Origin: Bacteroidota bacterium
Lineage (GTDB): Bacteria > Bacteroidota > Bacteroidia > Bacteroidales > Bacteroidaceae
DNA: 59,344 nucleotides
NCBI GenBank assembly: GCA_023458215.1
Contig: JAEXAJ010000133.1
Location: 1 to 59,344 of the forward strand
Direction: 5' to 3'
Shown: positions 51,794 to 59,344 of the stretch, piece by piece
Position numbering within the stretch: position 1 is the first letter of the stretch
Layout: the number at the start of each line of letters is the position of its first letter
Notes under the pieces: model-generated
Told to the model about the DNA's origin: nothing
The model's input: the letters and a program-made list of their open reading frames with translations, nothing else
Database searches by the model: none
Translations under genes and position numbers: made by a program

Positions 51794-52642
51794 ATGAAAC
51801 TAATAGCAGAAAGTGGTTCTACAAGAACTGAATGGGCTTTGGTTGAAGATAATCACCTCATACAGCGTGTTTTCACTGAGGGATTGAATCCTTTCTTTCA
51901 AACAAGAAGAGAGATTAGCCGAAGCGTGCGATTAGGTCTCCCTGAAATATTCTTCAAAAAGAAATTGGAGCAAGTTTACTATTACGGTGCCGGCTGTACC
52001 TCGCATGAAAAAAAGAATATATTGGGGGCTTCATTAGTAGCCCAGTTTAAAACTCCCATTCAAGTAGAAAGCGACCTTCTTGCTGCTGCCCGCGGTTTGT
52101 TTAAATGCGAAGCAGGCATTGCTTGCATTTTAGGAACCGGTTCTAACTCATGTTTTTATGATGGGAAAATTGTAGTAAAGAATGTAAAAGCCGGCGGTTA
52201 CATATTAGGTGATGAAGGCAGTGGAGCTGTAATGGGTAAATACTTCCTGTCGGATGTATTAAAAGGCTTGGCACCCAAAGATATAATGGCAGATTTTTTT
52301 GAGAAATTCCGCATTAGCCCTAATGAGGTAATGGAGTCTGTTTACAATCGTCCATTTCCTAATCGATTCTTATCCACTATATCATACTTTTTGGCTGACT
52401 ATATGAACGACGATTATGTCTACAATCTGATAACCAGCAATCTAAGGAGTTTCTTTACTCGGAATATATGCCAGTACGATTATAAGAATTATCCCATACG
52501 CTTTGTTGGTTCATTAGCGTATAGCTATTCAGATGTTTTACGGGACGTTGCCCATGAGTTTGGGATAGAATTGGAAGTTATCGAAGAAACCCCCATGAAC
52601 GGATTGATAGAATTTCATTCATTGAATATTGAAGAACCTTAA
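51794..52642 (+). CDS. BadF/BadG/NAGK-family sugar kinase, second copy
   Basis: This 282-residue kinase is similar along its whole length to the MurK-like protein at 23092-23928: phosphate-1 region AESGSTRTEW, ESDLLAAARG, phosphate-2 GTGSNS, GGYILGDEGSGAVMGKYF, and RPFPNRFLSTISYF. One difference is Glu in place of the first Asp of the phosphate-1 motif (ESGST for DSGST), and Glu for the Asp in TDW; both are conservative. It has its own promoter and precedes a SusC/SusD pair that shares a leader block with the peptidoglycan locus. A role as MurNAc or GlcNAc kinase for a second uptake route is likely but unproven. Confidence 0.82.
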   Translation: MKLIAESGSTRTEWALVEDNHLIQRVFTEGLNPFFQTRREISRSVRLGLPEIFFKKKLEQVYYYGAGCTSHEKKNILGASLVAQFKTPIQVESDLLAAARGLFKCEAGIACILGTGSNSCFYDGKIVVKNVKAGGYILGDEGSGAVMGKYFLSDVLKGLAPKDIMADFFEKFRISPNEVMESVYNRPFPNRFLSTISYFLADYMNDDYVYNLITSNLRSFFTRNICQYDYKNYPIRFVGSLAYSYSDVLRDVAHEFGIELEVIEETPMNGLIEFHSLNIEEP

Positions 52643-53064
52643 ACTTCTCCATATAATAAGGTGTAAAACATGTAAATTTGCAAAACAATAAATATAAAGT
52701 TAAAAATATGCAAATGAGTGTTCATGATATTAAATAATAATATATCTTTGCTAAGTCGAAACAAGCAAAAGATATCCTCTTGATTTTGACGTCTTTGTTA
52801 ACAACAAGCTTTGTCTCTTAAAATCGCTAACGAAGTTAAGTTATTTAGAATATATTAAATTTTAGATTAACGCATACTAAGTTCCACGTGAACTTGGTAA
52901 GAAGATATAAAGAGAGATAATATATAGATAATGAACCTTTAAATGAAGATGCGCCTATGGTAAATTGAGAAACATACGGGATATATTTGATTATTCCGAT
53001 TTATTATTTTCCCCTTACCCTAATTTTGAGAAACTATTTTAATTTAAAAAATCATCAATCACTT
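52643..53064. promoter_or_regulatory. Upstream region of the third susC
   Basis: This 422-base gap holds two candidate -7 boxes: TATCTTTG at 52743-52750 and TATATTTG at 52982-52989. The 64-base shared block (52880-52943) lies between them. If the second box is used, the block sits where an upstream activator such as an HTCS would bind; if the first is used, the block is in the 5' leader RNA. Confidence 0.5.
52880..52943 (+). promoter_or_regulatory. 64-base block identical to 48133-48196 (inverted)
   Basis: It is identical to the minus strand of 48133-48196 and is followed by a shared GCCTATGGTAAA. It lies 121 bases before the susC ATG (128 in the other gene). Surrounding sequence is not conserved, so the block itself is probably the functional unit. 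Confidence 0.9.
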
Positions 53065-56000
53065 ATGAATGAAGATCGTAAAAGACGAGGATTAGCTAAT
53101 AGCAAACTCCTCACTGCGGTAGCAATCAGTGCGCTGTTTTTAGGCAGTGGCAATGTGTTGGCTACACAAACTACGTCTGCCGGCTCGCATGGAGTATTGG
53201 AGCAGATGCAAACCATTTCTACGACCGTTACAGTTGTAGATACTAAGGGTGAACCTATTATTGGTGCTAATGTCATAGAAAAAGGCACAACTAATGGTGG
53301 TATAACAGACTTGGATGGAAAATTTAAAATGAATGTGAAGCCGGGAGCTACAATACAAGTTTCTTTCGTGGGATTTACTACACAAGATGTGAAAGCGGCT
53401 CCTGTTCTGAAAGTAGTTTTAAAAGATGATACGGAATTGCTGGATGAAGTTGTAGTTGTAGGTTATGGCGCACAGAAGAAGGTGAATTTGACCGGTGCGG
53501 TCGCTTCTGTTGATGTTAATAAAGCTATAGACAGCCGTCCTATTACTGATATCGGTCGTGCTTTGCAAGGTGCGGTACCGGGACTGACGGTAACTACAAG
53601 TTCAGGTGAAATCGGTGGTGCTCCAACCATCAAGATTCGTGGTAGTGTTGGTTCGCCAAGTGGTAGTGCTAATCCGCTTATCTTGGTCGATAACGTAGAA
53701 ATTACCGATATTTCATTAGTAAATCCTGATGATATAGAAAGTATCTCAGTCTTGAAAGACGCTTCCTCTGCTTCTATTTATGGTGCACGTGGAGCTTTTG
53801 GTGTAGTACTCATTACTACCAAGTCTAAACAAAAGCATGAACGCCTTTCTGTGAAATACTCTAACAACTTTGCTTGGCGTACACCGACCGTGACGCCGAA
53901 ACAATTACCCGGATGGCAACAGGCTGATATTAACCTGAAAGGTGTTCAGAATGGAGTAACTCCTGCTAATAGTTATAGTGTGATTGGTAACCTCGTTATA
54001 GATGAAGCAGGCGTTGCTAAAATGAAAGATTATTGGGAAAAATATGGTTTTGGTAACCAATTTGGTCCTGAAATTGTAGAAGGCCGTGACTTTGATTGGG
54101 ACGGAACAGGTATGCACATGTACCGTACATGGGACTGGTATGATATGTACATCAAAAACTGGATGCCTCAACAAAGTCATAATGTTTCGTTAAATGGCGG
54201 TAATGGAAAAACGAACTATAACATATCTTTGGGATATATCCATCAAGAGGGTTTGACTAAAATCAATTCTGACGAGTACACACGTTACAATGGAAATATT
54301 TCTCTAAATTCTGACTTGAATAAATATATTTCTGTTCGTGTGGCTGTGATGTATACTCGTGCAGACTTTGACAAGCCTTACAATTATAATTCTGATTTAT
54401 ATGATGCTATGTATTATCTTTATCGCTGGCAACCGGTTTATCCGTATGGAACCCTTGATGGTAAAGAATTTCGTAGCGCATTGACTGAATTGAAGTCTGC
54501 TCCAAAACAGACCAAGGAACGTGAGTATGTACGTTTAAGCGGTGGTGCAACAATTAAACCTATTGAGGGGCTGACGATTGATATTGATGGTGTATACAGT
54601 TCAATAGAAACCCGTGAGCATAAATATGGAACACCCAGCTTGGTAGCAGGATACAACGTATTTACTGCTTATAACTCATTAGAGGCATTTAAGAACTCAT
54701 ATTCTAATTATGTAGCTGCCTCTCACGATTTTGTACAAATGATAAATGGCCGTACTGAAACCTTGACCGGTAACTTTGTAGCGACTTATGGTAAGCGTAT
54801 CAAAGATCATGACTTCAAGGTGATGGCCGGTTCGAATATTGAGAAAAGCGAATATAAATATTTCTGGGGAAAACGAATGGGCTTACTTTCGACTGAGAAG
54901 CCTGAGCTGAATATGGCTACCGGTGACCAGACTACAAGTAGTGACCATACATGGTGGGCTGTAGCAGGTTTCTTCGGCCGTATAAACTATTCATATAAAG
55001 ACCGTTATATGGTGGAACTGAATGGCCGTTACGACGGTTCGTCACGTTTCCCTTCCGGACAACGTTTTGCTTTCTTCCCTTCTATGTCAGCCGGTTATCG
55101 TATTTCTGAAGAACCTTTCATGCAGGCTTTGAAACCTTATTTGAGCACATTGAAACTGAGAGGATCTTGGGGAACCATCGGTAATCAGGATGTCGGTACG
55201 GACCGTTTTGTTTCTACTCTGTCTACTGCCCAAGATAGTTGGATTATTGACGGGCAGAAGGTACAGTCCACCGGTATGCCTACAATTGTATCTTCCGAAT
55301 TGCATTGGGAAAAAGTTTCTACTCTTGACTTCGGTTTTGACGCGCGTTTCTTTGATGATGTTTTGGGGGTAACTTTTGACTGGTATAATCGTAAGACAAC
55401 TGATATTCTTACTACTGCGAATGTACCTTGGACATTAGGAGCTACCGCCCCCTATCAGAATATGGGAGCTATTGAAACTCCGGGATGGGAATTGGCGGTT
55501 GATTATCGCCATAGCTTTAAAAATGGTCTTACAATCGGTGTTGGAGCTTCTGTTTCGGATTACACGACTAAGGTTACCAAGTGGACAAATAACACTCGTA
55601 TGCCTGCTTATGGTGGCGATGGTACAGGCTGGTGGAGTACTACTTACTATCAGGAAGGTATGCGACTCGGAGATATTTGGGGACTTCAATTTGACCGTTT
55701 CCTTACTGATGCCGACTTCAATGCAGATGGAACTTTGAAGAGTAATATCCCCGACCAGACTCAGGTATTCCCTAAGAATTATCGTTTTGCTCCGGGTGAT
55801 GTGCTTTATAAAGATCTGCCTGGAAAAGATGGAAAGACGGATGGAAAAATAACCAAAGGAACTGCTACTGATGATCCGGGTGATATGAGTATTATTGGTA
55901 ATGCTTTACCACGTTATCAAGTAGGATTTAATTTTGATGCTGCTTATAAAGGATTTGATTTTAATATTTTCTTCCAAGGCGTATTGAAGAATAATCTTTG

Positions 56001-56421
56001 GGCCGCAGGTAATCAGGTCTTACCGGGCTTCACCAGTGGTGAACCTTATTATGAAGGCGCGGAAGATTATTGGACTCCCGAAAACCAAAGTGCATTTTAT
56101 CCACGTCCAATGACCTACGGCCAAGCAACTACGGGTAACTATCAGATAAACGACCGTTATATGTTGAATATGGCATATTTGCGATGCAAGACATTGACAG
56201 TAGGCTATTCACTGCCGAAGACACTGCTCAGCAAAGTAAAGATACAAAATCTACGTATCTATTTTACCGGTGAAAACTTATTCACTATTAGTGGCGTCAA
56301 GCCGGATATTGATCCGGAAATTGGTGTTCGTTATGTAGGTACTGCTGCCGATCAACGTAATTTTGGACGTAGTTATCCGTATCAGAAATCAATTTCATTT
56401 GGTTTACAACTTAGCTTATAA
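53065..56421 (+). CDS. SusC-like TonB-dependent transporter, third pair
   Basis: The ATG at 53065 (MNEDRKRRGLANSKLLTAVAISALFLGSG) is chosen because it matches the start of the SusC at 44687-48004, including the ATCATCAATC-N2-TT sequence before the ATG; a longer frame from 52987 would begin within the promoter. The 1118-residue protein has a carboxypeptidase-regulatory-like domain (~55-130), ELLDEVVVVGYGAQKKVNLTGAV, the plug with VLKDASSASIYGARGAFGVVLITTK, and the barrel ending FGLQLSL. It imports an oligomer with the SusD encoded 20 bases downstream; shared leader and kinase suggest an amino-sugar or peptidoglycan-derived substrate. Confidence 0.93.
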   Translation: MNEDRKRRGLANSKLLTAVAISALFLGSGNVLATQTTSAGSHGVLEQMQTISTTVTVVDTKGEPIIGANVIEKGTTNGGITDLDGKFKMNVKPGATIQVSFVGFTTQDVKAAPVLKVVLKDDTELLDEVVVVGYGAQKKVNLTGAVASVDVNKAIDSRPITDIGRALQGAVPGLTVTTSSGEIGGAPTIKIRGSVGSPSGSANPLILVDNVEITDISLVNPDDIESISVLKDASSASIYGARGAFGVVLITTKSKQKHERLSVKYSNNFAWRTPTVTPKQLPGWQQADINLKGVQNGVTPANSYSVIGNLVIDEAGVAKMKDYWEKYGFGNQFGPEIVEGRDFDWDGTGMHMYRTWDWYDMYIKNWMPQQSHNVSLNGGNGKTNYNISLGYIHQEGLTKINSDEYTRYNGNISLNSDLNKYISVRVAVMYTRADFDKPYNYNSDLYDAMYYLYRWQPVYPYGTLDGKEFRSALTELKSAPKQTKEREYVRLSGGATIKPIEGLTIDIDGVYSSIETREHKYGTPSLVAGYNVFTAYNSLEAFKNSYSNYVAASHDFVQMINGRTETLTGNFVATYGKRIKDHDFKVMAGSNIEKSEYKYFWGKRMGLLSTEKPELNMATGDQTTSSDHTWWAVAGFFGRINYSYKDRYMVELNGRYDGSSRFPSGQRFAFFPSMSAGYRISEEPFMQALKPYLSTLKLRGSWGTIGNQDVGTDRFVSTLSTAQDSWIIDGQKVQSTGMPTIVSSELHWEKVSTLDFGFDARFFDDVLGVTFDWYNRKTTDILTTANVPWTLGATAPYQNMGAIETPGWELAVDYRHSFKNGLTIGVGASVSDYTTKVTKWTNNTRMPAYGGDGTGWWSTTYYQEGMRLGDIWGLQFDRFLTDADFNADGTLKSNIPDQTQVFPKNYRFAPGDVLYKDLPGKDGKTDGKITKGTATDDPGDMSIIGNALPRYQVGFNFDAAYKGFDFNIFFQGVLKNNLWAAGNQVLPGFTSGEPYYEGAEDYWTPENQSAFYPRPMTYGQATTGNYQINDRYMLNMAYLRCKTLTVGYSLPKTLLSKVKIQNLRIYFTGENLFTISGVKPDIDPEIGVRYVGTAADQRNFGRSYPYQKSISFGLQLSL

Positions 56422-56441
56422 TCATTTATAATATACAGATT

Positions 56442-58337
56442 ATGAAGAAAAACATATTATATATTAGTTGTGCCCTGTTACTGGCAGCTTTTACTAGTTG
56501 CGAGGATTTTCTTGACAGGGATCCGCAGAACAAACAAACCAATGATACTTATTGGTTAAACGAAACGTCTCTGCGTACGTATGCACAGGATTTCTATTCA
56601 AACTATTATACGGGTTATGGAACTGATTATACCATTTTCGGTGGATACTTTTCCGGTGATAACTTTACAGATGATTTTTTAACTCTTGGCGGTGGTTATC
56701 GTAACTTCCCGACGTCAGCTACTACTGATTCGAATGCGGAAGGGACTGAAAAAGCAAATCCTTGGAGTGTGGGCTTCGATGTAGTGTATAAAGCTAATGT
56801 CATGATCGAAAAGATTAAAGGTATGAATATATCTGATGAAGCCAAAAATCATTGGACAGGTATAGCACGTTATTTCCGTGCCATGGCTTATAGTACAATG
56901 ACGAAACTTTATGGTGGAGTACCCTTTATAGATAGAGTGCTTGATCCGTTTAAAGATGAGGCAGAACTTTATAAGGATCGTGATTCATATCTGACTGTTG
57001 CCCAAAAAATATTGGAGGATTATCAATATGCGTTGGCAAATGTGCGTGTTGACGATACTAAGCGTCAGGTTAATAGATATGTAGTAGCTGCTTATATGTC
57101 ACGAGATATGTTGTATCATGCCACTTGGTTGAAGTATCATGGTACTACCGTTGGACCGGAATCGCAAAAGGTATCTGATACCGACTTGAAAGCATTCTTC
57201 CAAGGTGCAATAGATGGAGCCGAAGTTGTGATGGGAAATAGTAAATTTGGGGTTGGAAACGATTATAATGCCATTTTTTCTACAGATGACTTGGCTGGCA
57301 ATCCGGAAGTGATTTTCTATCGTGAATATACTTACGGAGTACAAGGCAATGCATTGATGTCATACAACGCAGCTGAAAATTTGAATGAGTTGGGTAGTGT
57401 TACTGAAAATGCAGTTGAAAGCTATCTTTGTAGTGATGGTTTGCCAATCGGGCAGTCTCCCCTCTATAAAGGTGCTGATAATCCAAGTATAAAGAATACA
57501 TTCCAAAATCGTGATCCGAGATTGTATCAAACACTGGTAGACAGCTTACGTATCTTCAACTCCGGACTTAGCCCGATGGCTGCATCACCTACAGGTTATG
57601 CTCCGAAGAAGTTCTTAAATGAACAATGGTATGCTGAGGGTTCTCCATATACCAAAAATATCTATAGTCCCGCTGATGCTCCGACTATTCGCTATGCAGA
57701 AGTTCTGCTCAATTATGTGGAAGCACGCTACGAAATTAGTAAAGTGGGTGGTACTGCTTTTGCGCAATCGGATTTGGATAAGTCGATTAACAAACTTCGT
57801 GGGCGTAAATTAACGAAATGGGGCGAAAAACCGTCAGTTGAACGTACTATGCCTATTGTAACTTTGAGCGGAGGTAATCTGGCTGTAAATGGCGTGACGA
57901 TAAATGATCCGGCTCGTGATACGGATGTTGATCCTATTCTTTGGGAAATTCGCCGTGAACGTCGTATAGAATTAATTATGGAAGGGCGTCGTGGTGAAGA
58001 TCTTCGCCGTTGGGCCAAGTATGAGTATCTGAATTCAGAGGATGAGACAGGTAATCCCGATAAGACTTTCCTAGGTGCATATATAAAGGTATCCGATTAT
58101 CCGGGTATTAAGACCGGTCAAAGCGGAGTGCATCTATTTGATCCTGCAGATCCGACGAACACCAATCCTTCCCAAGGTTTTATTTGGTATTTGAATCAAA
58201 AGAATATTCGCGTATTTAAGAAAGGTGAGTTAGATTCAGAACGTTATTATTTGCGTGCAATTCCGAATAGCCAAATTGTGACTTATAAAGATAAGAATGG
58301 TAATAAGTATAAATTGACACAAAATCCAGGCTGGTAA
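56442..58337 (+). CDS. SusD-like lipoprotein, third pair
   Basis: This 631-residue lipoprotein (MKKNILYISCALLLAAFTSC, lipid Cys20) has SusD motifs: RYFRAMAYSTMTKLYGGVPFIDRVL, IRYAEVLLNYVEARYEI, LWEIRRERRIELIMEGRRGEDLRRW and the terminal NPGW. It is the partner of the SusC just upstream and the last gene of that transcript, which ends at a strong terminator. Confidence 0.92.
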   Translation: MKKNILYISCALLLAAFTSCEDFLDRDPQNKQTNDTYWLNETSLRTYAQDFYSNYYTGYGTDYTIFGGYFSGDNFTDDFLTLGGGYRNFPTSATTDSNAEGTEKANPWSVGFDVVYKANVMIEKIKGMNISDEAKNHWTGIARYFRAMAYSTMTKLYGGVPFIDRVLDPFKDEAELYKDRDSYLTVAQKILEDYQYALANVRVDDTKRQVNRYVVAAYMSRDMLYHATWLKYHGTTVGPESQKVSDTDLKAFFQGAIDGAEVVMGNSKFGVGNDYNAIFSTDDLAGNPEVIFYREYTYGVQGNALMSYNAAENLNELGSVTENAVESYLCSDGLPIGQSPLYKGADNPSIKNTFQNRDPRLYQTLVDSLRIFNSGLSPMAASPTGYAPKKFLNEQWYAEGSPYTKNIYSPADAPTIRYAEVLLNYVEARYEISKVGGTAFAQSDLDKSINKLRGRKLTKWGEKPSVERTMPIVTLSGGNLAVNGVTINDPARDTDVDPILWEIRRERRIELIMEGRRGEDLRRWAKYEYLNSEDETGNPDKTFLGAYIKVSDYPGIKTGQSGVHLFDPADPTNTNPSQGFIWYLNQKNIRVFKKGELDSERYYLRAIPNSQIVTYKDKNGNKYKLTQNPGW

Positions 58338-58352
58338 TTGTCTCTGTATATG

Positions 58353-58400
58353 TAAAATGTAAAAAGAGAACATCGTACGATGTTCTCTTTTTACATTTTA
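58353..58400. terminator. Bidirectional terminator between susD and asd
   Basis: A 48-base perfect palindrome centred on CGTACG has arms beginning TAAAATGTAAAAAGAG and ending CTCTTTTTACATTTTA. With A/T runs on both flanks it can end both convergent transcripts. Confidence 0.9.
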
Positions 58401-58421
58401 TAAGAAGCTTTTATTCTTCTC

Positions 58422-59344
58422 TTACAGTGCTTTCTCTTTCACCAGATATTCTGCAATCTGTACCGCATTCAGTGCAGCACCTTTCTTGATCTGATCGCTA
58501 ACAATCCAGAAAGTCAATCCGTTCTCGTTAGTAAGATCTTTACGGATACGTCCTACATAAACAGGATCTTTGCCTGCGAGGAACAACGGCATCGGATATT
58601 CCTTCTCAGCAGGATTGTCCATCAACACCAGACCTTCACCGTTGGCGAATGCTTCGCGAGCTTCTTCCAAAGAGATAGGACGTTCGGTTTCCAACCAGAT
58701 GCTTTCTGAGTGAGAACGCAAAGCAGGAACGCGTACGCAAGTAGCACTCACTTTGATATCAGAGTGCATAATCTTACGGGTTTCGTTGAACATCTTCATT
58801 TCTTCTTTAGTATATCCGTTTTCTGTGAATACGTCAACTTGTGGAATGAGGTTGAATGCCAACTGGTATGCAAATTTCTCTACAGTAACAGGTTCGCCTG
58901 CCAATACTTGGCGGTATTGTTCGTACAGTTCGTCCATTGCAGCAGCACCGGCACCACTGGCAGCTTGATAGGTAGAAACGTGTACAGTCTTTATATGTGA
59001 TAGCTGTTCAATGGCTTTCAGGGCTACTACCATCTGGATAGTAGTACAGTTAGGGTTGGCGATAACGCCACGCGGACGATCTTTGGCGTCGGCAGCGTTT
59101 ACTTCGGGTACTACCAAAGGTACATCGGCGTCCATCCGGAAAGCACTTGAATTGTCAATCATCACAGCACCGTACTTGGTGATTGTTTCAAGATACTCTT
59201 TAGAGGTACCGGCGCCTGCGGAAGTGAAAGCGATATCAACCCCTTTAAAGTCATCGTTGTGTTGCAAGAGTTTAACCTCGATCTGTTTACCGCGGAAGGT
59301 ATATTTAGTTCCGGCACTGCGTTTAGAACCGAACAACACTAACT
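58422..59344 (-). CDS. asd: Aspartate-semialdehyde dehydrogenase, partial at the N-terminus
   Basis: The frame is open at the right edge, so the first ~30 residues (the NADP-binding start) are missing. Visible parts are [39 protein letters not shown], the catalytic cysteine in [12 protein letters not shown], the [14 protein letters not shown] loop, and the [19 protein letters not shown]-terminal region. The enzyme reduces aspartyl phosphate to aspartate semialdehyde for lysine, methionine, threonine and diaminopimelate synthesis. The link to peptidoglycan through diaminopimelate is probably coincidental. Confidence 0.95.
   Translation of the reverse strand, partial: LVLFGSKRSAGTKYTFRGKQIEVKLLQHNDDFKGVDIAFTSAGAGTSKEYLETITKYGAVMIDNSSAFRMDADVPLVVPEVNAADAKDRPRGVIANPNCTTIQMVVALKAIEQLSHIKTVHVSTYQAASGAGAAAMDELYEQYRQVLAGEPVTVEKFAYQLAFNLIPQVDVFTENGYTKEEMKMFNETRKIMHSDIKVSATCVRVPALRSHSESIWLETERPISLEEAREAFANGEGLVLMDNPAEKEYPMPLFLAGKDPVYVGRIRKDLTNENGLTFWIVSDQIKKGAALNAVQIAEYLVKEKAL

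Noticed and set aside
52987..53064. Extended N-terminus of the third SusC starting at 52987
   Set aside because: It would overlap the TATATTTG promoter box, and the paralogue at 48004 starts with the same MNE-RKRRGLANS sequence that begins at 53065.

Overview
The window looks like chromosomal DNA of a Bacteroides species or a close relative (order Bacteroidales). The reasons are three SusC/SusD outer-membrane pairs, a hybrid two-component regulator, a serine-type (SxPSR) sulfatase, Bacteroidales-style -7 boxes (TAnnTTTG), and HU-HIG and VirE/BT4734-type proteins. The species cannot be fixed from the sequence alone. No rRNA, tRNA, CRISPR array or transposase gene was recognised.

Layout. 1-6.4 kb: the 3' part of a large, strongly codon-biased surface protein, an OmpA-family protein, glycyl-tRNA synthetase and an FKBP-like lipoprotein. 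6.47-8.98 kb: a compact module of a VirE/VapE-like ATPase and an HU-HIG DNA-binding protein, divergently transcribed. 9.2-19.9 kb: a hybrid two-component regulator facing a sulfatase-SusD-SusC operon. 20.2-48.0 kb: a long run of minus-strand genes that together form a peptidoglycan (muropeptide) utilisation locus. It holds a serine hydrolase/SGNH fusion, MurQ, a MurK-like kinase, a DUF5009 membrane protein, a D-lactate-dehydrogenase-like iron-sulfur flavoprotein, two NamZ exo-muramidases (DUF1343), an AmpG-like permease, a SpoIID protein, a GalT-like DUF4922 protein, a glycosyltransferase, a phosphoesterase/PQQ-propeller protein, an N-acetylmuramoyl-L-alanine amidase, a sodium symporter and a SusC/SusD pair. 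48.27-51.63 kb: a second VirE-like/HU-HIG module. 51.8-58.3 kb: a second MurK-like kinase and a third SusC/SusD pair. The window ends inside asd (aspartate-semialdehyde dehydrogenase).

How the genes fit together (inference from families and context): the amidase and NamZ enzymes trim peptidoglycan fragments, SusC/SusD and the inner-membrane carriers import them, the kinase makes MurNAc-6-phosphate, MurQ splits it into GlcNAc-6-phosphate and D-lactate, and the flavoprotein could oxidise the D-lactate. The gene set resembles the MurNAc salvage genes (murTKQ, namZ, ampG) known from Tannerella forsythia. The two SusC genes at 48.0 and 53.1 kb share a 64-base identical upstream block in opposite orientation, which suggests one regulator controls both.

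The most unusual feature is the pair of VirE-like/HU-HIG modules. Both have, between the divergent genes, four dyad-like sites at an exact 22-base pitch, starting 20 bases after a -7 box. Both are also bounded by symmetric inverted repeats. The repeat sequences differ completely between the two modules while the geometry is the same. This points to a family of discrete genetic units with unit-specific cognate DNA sites. A second unusual feature is a set of heptanucleotide-repeat elements scattered through the peptidoglycan locus, several of them in frame inside coding sequences.
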